A DNA stretch of 9,473 nt from positions 1 through 9,473 of the forward strand of contig CAMLCX010000163.1 of assembly GCA_946478635.1 (NCBI GenBank). The letters are read 5' to 3'. Positions 6,324-9,473 of this stretch are shown here, one piece after another; within the stretch, counting starts at the first letter, position 1, and the number at the start of each line of letters is the position of its first letter. The translations under genes and the position numbers were made by a program. The notes beneath the pieces are model-generated. The model ran no database searches. It was not told the origin of the DNA and saw only the letters and a list, made by a program, of their open reading frames with translations. Source of the DNA: an uncultured Pseudomonadota bacterium (lineage in GTDB: Bacteria > Desulfobacterota_B > Binatia > UBA9968).

Positions 6324-7303
6324 TTATCGTTTTTCCTTGAGGACTTCATCGACCCAAGTATAATCCATGACTTTGGCCACGGGCACGGCACTGGGGATCA
6401 GCTTGGCGGCAAACGCCTCGTCGTAGATTTCCTGCAGATCTTTGAGCGGAATCTTGCCGTCGGCGGTAAAACCGTTCAACCAGACGCGGTAGGATTCTTC
6501 AGCGACCTTGGGGGTGAGCTTCCATTTGTTCTGAATGTAATTGACCATCCAGGTTTTTTCTTTGCGGTTGAATTCCATCGCCTCGAAGGTCGCCCGGACC
6601 ACCGCCTTCACCCCCGCGGGATCCTTTTTAAGCCTGTTTTCATGAGTGGCGATGCCGCCGGAGGCGGACCGTTGGTTGATTCCGACGCCGAGCCGAGCTC
6701 GCGATAACCCTTTTGCGTCATCACGAAATTGTGCGGCAAGGAGAGCAGCGCCGCGGCGACGGATCCCTGGCTGAGCGACTGCACGCTGTTGGACACTGAG
6801 CCGGTCTGGATAAAGGTCACCTGGTCGGGATTGACGCCTTTTCGCTTCACCAGATCTCGAGCGACGATGTCTTGCAGCGTGGCCAGGCGATCCACCGCGA
6901 CGGTCTTGCCGACAAGATCTTCCATGCGGCGGATGTCCGGATTGGCGATGATCCAGAAAAGCGTCTTCTCATGAGTGATCATGATGCCCTTGAACGGCAG
7001 GCCGCGCGCGGCGGCGACCAGCGGGCTGGTGATGCCCGTAAGATAGTCGATTTCGCCGGCGACCAGAGCCGAGGTTTGCACCGCGCCGGCCATCTGCACC
7101 AGATCGACGTCAAGACCATGCTTCTTATAGATGGCGGCGTCTTTGCCGACAAAGAACGTTAGGAAGGTGAGGCTGAATGCGGGGTAGCCGATGCGCACCT
7201 TTTTCAATTCCTGGGCATGCGCGGGTAATCTCAAAATCAGAACGACCGCCATGGCGGCCGCCTGCGCGAAAATAGTCCAGCTTTGCCTCGATATTTGGTT
7301 CAT
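6324..7303 (-). pseudogene. NMT1/THI5-like solute-binding protein broken by a one-base frameshift
   Basis: The first part (7303 to about 6690) encodes a signal peptide (hydrophobic core, A-H-A/Q-E cleavage near residue 31) and the N-terminal lobe: YKKHGLDVDLVQMAG, LVAGEIDYL, ARGLPFKG, LVGKTVAVDR, up to TQKGYREL. That frame then drifts into non-family sequence and stops at 6608. The family sequence resumes in another frame as SASGGIATHENRLKKDPAG (from about 6680 down) and continues through the C-terminal lobe to TAA at 6324. From REL to GGIATH there are 35 bases, whereas the intact paralogue at 1158-2114 has 12 codons (36 bases) there. This points to loss of a single base between about 6640 and 6700. 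Restored, the protein would be about 326 residues. It could be a true pseudogene or an assembly error; both halves are otherwise well preserved. The start has a poor ribosome binding site but sits 6 bases after an upstream in-frame stop, suggesting translational coupling. Confidence 0.8.
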
Positions 7304-7309
7304 TGAATT

Positions 7310-7741
7310 CTAGGGATAGACGCGATCGATGAATCCTTCTTTTTCTATCGCCGCACGATGCCGTCGTCAACGGCATCGCCAGCGAGGAGTCTAGGCAAAG
7401 GCCCTTTCGATAGAGCCTTCTTTGGCCAACTTATCGGCGATACTGTTGTTGATGACCTTGGACGTGAGGGATTCCGCGTCTTTGACCGGTTCGAATTCGA
7501 GCACTGCCGAGATGTCGTCTTTGTCAGTAGCGGAAAATTCAGCGCTCGACTTTCTTGAAAGTGCGAAATCGGCCGGGTTCCCATTGAAGCATTGGCATTT
7601 TTACGGTGGCACCAACTGTGCTATGGATGTCGCTCAAGACGTGCCGGTACTCGACGATCGAGAAAATCGATGTGCATCGGAACGCCGTTGGTTGTATCGC
7701 AAAGGGAAAAGGCAGGTTGAACGTCGAATAGAATGGAAGAG
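7310..7741 (-). pseudogene. Probable eroded coding region upstream of the broken binding-protein gene
   Basis: No intact gene is present, but three stretches on the minus strand look protein-like in different frames. From about 7741 down to 7539, one frame includes SIVEYRHVLSDIHSTVGA and VKMPMLQWEPGRFRTF before a TGA. From 7600 to 7391, another frame is open for 69 codons without a good start and includes EFEPVKDAESLTSKVI and ADKLAKEGSIERAFA before TAG. Just downstream, the same frame gives EKEGFIDRVYP ending at a TAG at 7310-7312, and a third frame gives LLAGDAVDDGIVRR ending near 7345. The plus strand frames are less convincing. I do not recognise the parent family. Frame changes and repeated stops argue for decay. 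The region also contains the 5' untranslated part of the divergent Bug-type gene. Confidence 0.4.
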
Positions 7742-7762
7742 TCTCAAAGGGGAGGCGCCACC

Positions 7763-8737
7763 ATGAGAATGCGAGTTTCGGGCATGATTGCAGGATTATT
7801 TCTAATTTCTATGTCGCCGGCGGGCGCGCAGGAATACCCAAATAAGGTAATCACGATGGTAGTGCCCTTTGCCGCTGGCGGGCCCACGGATACGGTCGCA
7901 CGGCTGGTCGCTGCCCCAATGACCAAGGCGCTCAAGCAACAGGTCATCGTCGAGAATGTCGGCGGCGCCGGCGGAACCATCGCCGCCAACCGGGTGGCCA
8001 AGGCGGCGCCAGACGGCTACACGATCTTGATACATCATATCGGTATGTCCACCGCTCCGGCGCTTTACCGCAAGCTTCCGTATAACCCAATGACAGACTT
8101 CGAGCCCATCGGCCTAATCAACGAAGTGCCCATGACAATGGTGGCGAGAAAAGACTTTCCCGCCAAAGATCTCAAGGAGCTAATCGCTTACGTGAAGGCG
8201 AACAAGGACAAAGTAAATTATGCCAACGCAGGTCTGGGCGCCGCTTCGCATCTTTGCGGTATGCTGTTTATGAGCGCTATTCAGACCGACGTTACCACCG
8301 TTCCTTATAACGGCACAGCCCCGGCCATGAACGACCTTCTCGGCGGCCAGGTGGACTTTATGTGCGACCAGACTACGAATACGACCAGTCAAATCAAGGC
8401 TGAGAAAATCAAAGTGTACGGCGTGACGACCAAAAAACGCGTCGCTTCGCTACCCAACGTCCCGACCATGGATGAGGCTGGGCTAAAAGGTTTTGAGGTT
8501 TCGATCTGGCATGGTCTTTATGCGCCGAAAGCCACTCCGAAGCCGGTGATCGACAAGCTGACCAATGCTCTTCAGTTCGCCCTAAAAGACGATAACGTCA
8601 AACATCGCTTCGTAGAACTAGGCACTGAACCCGTTGTCGAAAACCGTGCCACACCGGCGGCGCTGCGCGCCTTCCTCAAAGCCGAGATCGATAAATGGAG
8701 CCCGATCATCAAGAAAGCCGGCGTTTATGCCGACTAA
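7763..8737 (+). CDS. Bug/TctC-family periplasmic solute-binding protein
   Basis: A 324-residue secreted binding protein of the Bug family, which serves tripartite tricarboxylate transporters and often occurs as orphan genes. Signal peptide at residues 1-22 with A-G-A/Q-E cleavage. Typical signatures follow: YPNKVITMVVPFAAGGPTD (25-43), VENVGGAGGTIAA, a conserved APDGYT, LPYNPMTDFEPIG, LLGGQVDFM, and a C-terminal LYAPKATPKPVIDKL. These match the family ligand-cradle loops, which bind carboxylates or small aromatic and amide compounds through backbone contacts; the ligand is not predictable. The start at 7763 (MRMRVSG) is chosen over an in-frame ATG 30 bases upstream, because GGGGAGG (7749-7755) lies 7 bases before it and the leader then begins correctly. 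No TctA/TctB membrane genes are in the window. It is divergent from the minus-strand cluster and upstream of the cytochrome gene. Confidence 0.93.
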   Translation: MRMRVSGMIAGLFLISMSPAGAQEYPNKVITMVVPFAAGGPTDTVARLVAAPMTKALKQQVIVENVGGAGGTIAANRVAKAAPDGYTILIHHIGMSTAPALYRKLPYNPMTDFEPIGLINEVPMTMVARKDFPAKDLKELIAYVKANKDKVNYANAGLGAASHLCGMLFMSAIQTDVTTVPYNGTAPAMNDLLGGQVDFMCDQTTNTTSQIKAEKIKVYGVTTKKRVASLPNVPTMDEAGLKGFEVSIWHGLYAPKATPKPVIDKLTNALQFALKDDNVKHRFVELGTEPVVENRATPAALRAFLKAEIDKWSPIIKKAGVYAD

Positions 8738-9000
8738 CGTGGGTACCGTATAGTTAAAGATTCAGCTGCAGAACCCTTCACTTTAATTTGTGATCGGCGT
8801 TAAAAGTGCCGGGGCCGGTGAACCTGAGTGACCGCACATTTCCTTTTTCGATTCTGGCTGATTCCACCAGTTCTTTCTCTATGAGTTTCGCGGAAGGGAA
8901 GCCCTTGGTCGGATGCTGTCGAAAGAACTATCCAGCTGGACAAGTTCTTATCACTTGGTGTACAAGGCATTCAGCCATTCGCGAGGTGACGGAGGGTTAG
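8738..9000. promoter_or_regulatory. Intergenic region before the cytochrome gene with an imperfect palindrome
   Basis: These 263 bases separate the Bug-type gene from the cytochrome gene. At 8923-8949, AAGAACT and AGTTCTT flank the perfect 10-base palindrome TCCAGCTGGA (8931-8940). Together they form a 27-base nearly symmetric element that could be a regulator binding site, about 52 bases before the start codon. I see no clear terminator after the Bug-type gene and no well-matched promoter, so read-through is possible. The plus-strand open frames in this region do not look like protein. Confidence 0.35.
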
Positions 9001-9473
9001 ATGGGAACACGAAGCATCTTTCGGATCGTTGCGGCCGTCGCGTGGGCTGCATTTTGTGCGGCATCAATCGCGGCCGACGCGCCGGCAAGATCAAGCGCCA
9101 AAACCGCCACTGATAAGGAGACCGAGCGCGGTCGCTATGTCGTGGCGATCTCGGGCTGCAATGATTGTCACACGCCGGGTTTCCTGTTGTCCGGCGGCAA
9201 AACTCCTCAAAAGGACTGGCTGACCGGCGGCGTAACGGGTTGGCGCGGACCGTGGGGTACGACTTATCCGACCAACTTGCGGCTCTACTTTCAGGAAATC
9301 ACAGAAGCGCAATGGGTTCAGGTGGCTAAGGAGATGCAGCGACGTCCTCCCATGCCGTATTTCTCGCTGAATGCGATGTCGGAGGCTGATGTGCGCGCGA
9401 TGTACAAATTCATACGTTCGCTCGGCCCTGCCGGTAAGCCTGCACCGAAGTTCGTGCCGCCCGACAAGGTTCC
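9001..9473 (+). CDS. Periplasmic mono-haem c-type cytochrome, 3' end outside the window
   Basis: 157 codons are present and the frame runs off the window edge. Residues 1-25 are a signal peptide with an Ala-rich hydrophobic core and cleavage near A-A-D. The class I haem site is SGCNDCHTPG, with Cys53, Cys56 and His57. A probable distal methionine ligand is Met118 in RRPPMPYFSL, followed by a C-terminal helix ADVRAMYKFIRSLGP that is typical of cytochrome c folds. The start has GGAGGG at 8991-8996 just before the ATG. Such small cytochromes carry electrons for periplasmic dehydrogenases or terminal oxidases. The segment GGVTGWRGPWGTTYPTN resembles cytochromes associated with alcohol or aldehyde dehydrogenases, but the partner is not in view. 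Confidence 0.9.
   Translation, partial: MGTRSIFRIVAAVAWAAFCAASIAADAPARSSAKTATDKETERGRYVVAISGCNDCHTPGFLLSGGKTPQKDWLTGGVTGWRGPWGTTYPTNLRLYFQEITEAQWVQVAKEMQRRPPMPYFSLNAMSEADVRAMYKFIRSLGPAGKPAPKFVPPDKV

Noticed and set aside
7356..7378. Perfect 9-bp hairpin CGATGCCGT/ACGGCATCG as a terminator
   Set aside because: Neither strand has a T-run after the stem, and the bases lie within the eroded coding region.
7422..7766. 114-codon plus-strand open frame ahead of the Bug-type gene
   Set aside because: It has low-complexity, non-family composition and overlaps minus-strand frames that look more protein-like; no ribosome binding site was seen for it.
8780..8806. TGTGA-like half site as a CRP/FNR operator
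   Set aside because: Only one half matches; the second half does not resemble either consensus.
1..9473. CRISPR array, tRNA, rRNA, insertion sequence or prophage
   Set aside because: No spaced direct repeats of CRISPR length, no tRNA-like cloverleaf, no rRNA-like sequence, and no transposase, integrase or phage-like protein was seen in any frame I read.

Overview
The window reads as a fragment of a high-GC, Gram-negative environmental bacterium. Several genes encode secreted periplasmic proteins with lipid-independent signal peptides, and the last gene encodes a periplasmic c-type cytochrome. The gene mix is NMT1/THI5-like and Bug/TctC solute-binding proteins without transporter subunits, a UbiD-family decarboxylase, a 4,5-dihydroxyphthalate-decarboxylase-like protein and an amidohydrolase tail. 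This mix is common in soil or sediment Pseudomonadota and in deltaproteobacterial, Binatia or Rokubacteria-like metagenome assemblies. I cannot place the organism more precisely from the sequence alone.

Layout. Positions 1-122 hold the end of an amidohydrolase, followed 12 bases later by an NMT1-like solute-binding protein (135-1082, +). A terminator hairpin separates this from a second NMT1-like binding protein on the other strand (1158-2114, -). That gene is divergent from a complete UbiD-family decarboxylase (2209-3627, +), with which it shares a 94-base intergenic region. Two strong hairpins at 3675-3793 close the facing transcripts. Beyond them lies a small stand-alone gene for an unrecognised 65-residue protein (3877-4074, -), which has a near-ideal ribosome binding site and its own terminator. 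The region 4179-4526 holds nothing I can assign with confidence.

A minus-strand cluster then runs from about 7303 down to 4527. It contains an NMT1-like binding protein broken by a one-base frameshift (6324-7303), a haem-oxygenase-like diiron enzyme of the TenA/PqqC/CADD superfamily (5639-6307), and a leaderless 4,5-dihydroxyphthalate-decarboxylase-like protein (4527-5522). The last two are separated by a hairpin built from an 8-base tandem repeat. Upstream of the cluster (7310-7741, -) is a stretch that looks like eroded coding sequence. Divergent from it are a Bug/TctC-type binding protein (7763-8737, +) and the start of a c-type cytochrome (9001 to the window edge, +).

Function as a whole. 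Two decarboxylase-type proteins, a putative diiron oxygenase and several binding proteins for small, probably anionic or aromatic ligands suggest uptake or sensing plus catabolism of aromatic acids. That is an inference from family membership. No permease, ATPase or regulator gene is present in the window. The least explained elements are the 65-residue gene and the diiron enzyme embedded among binding proteins.
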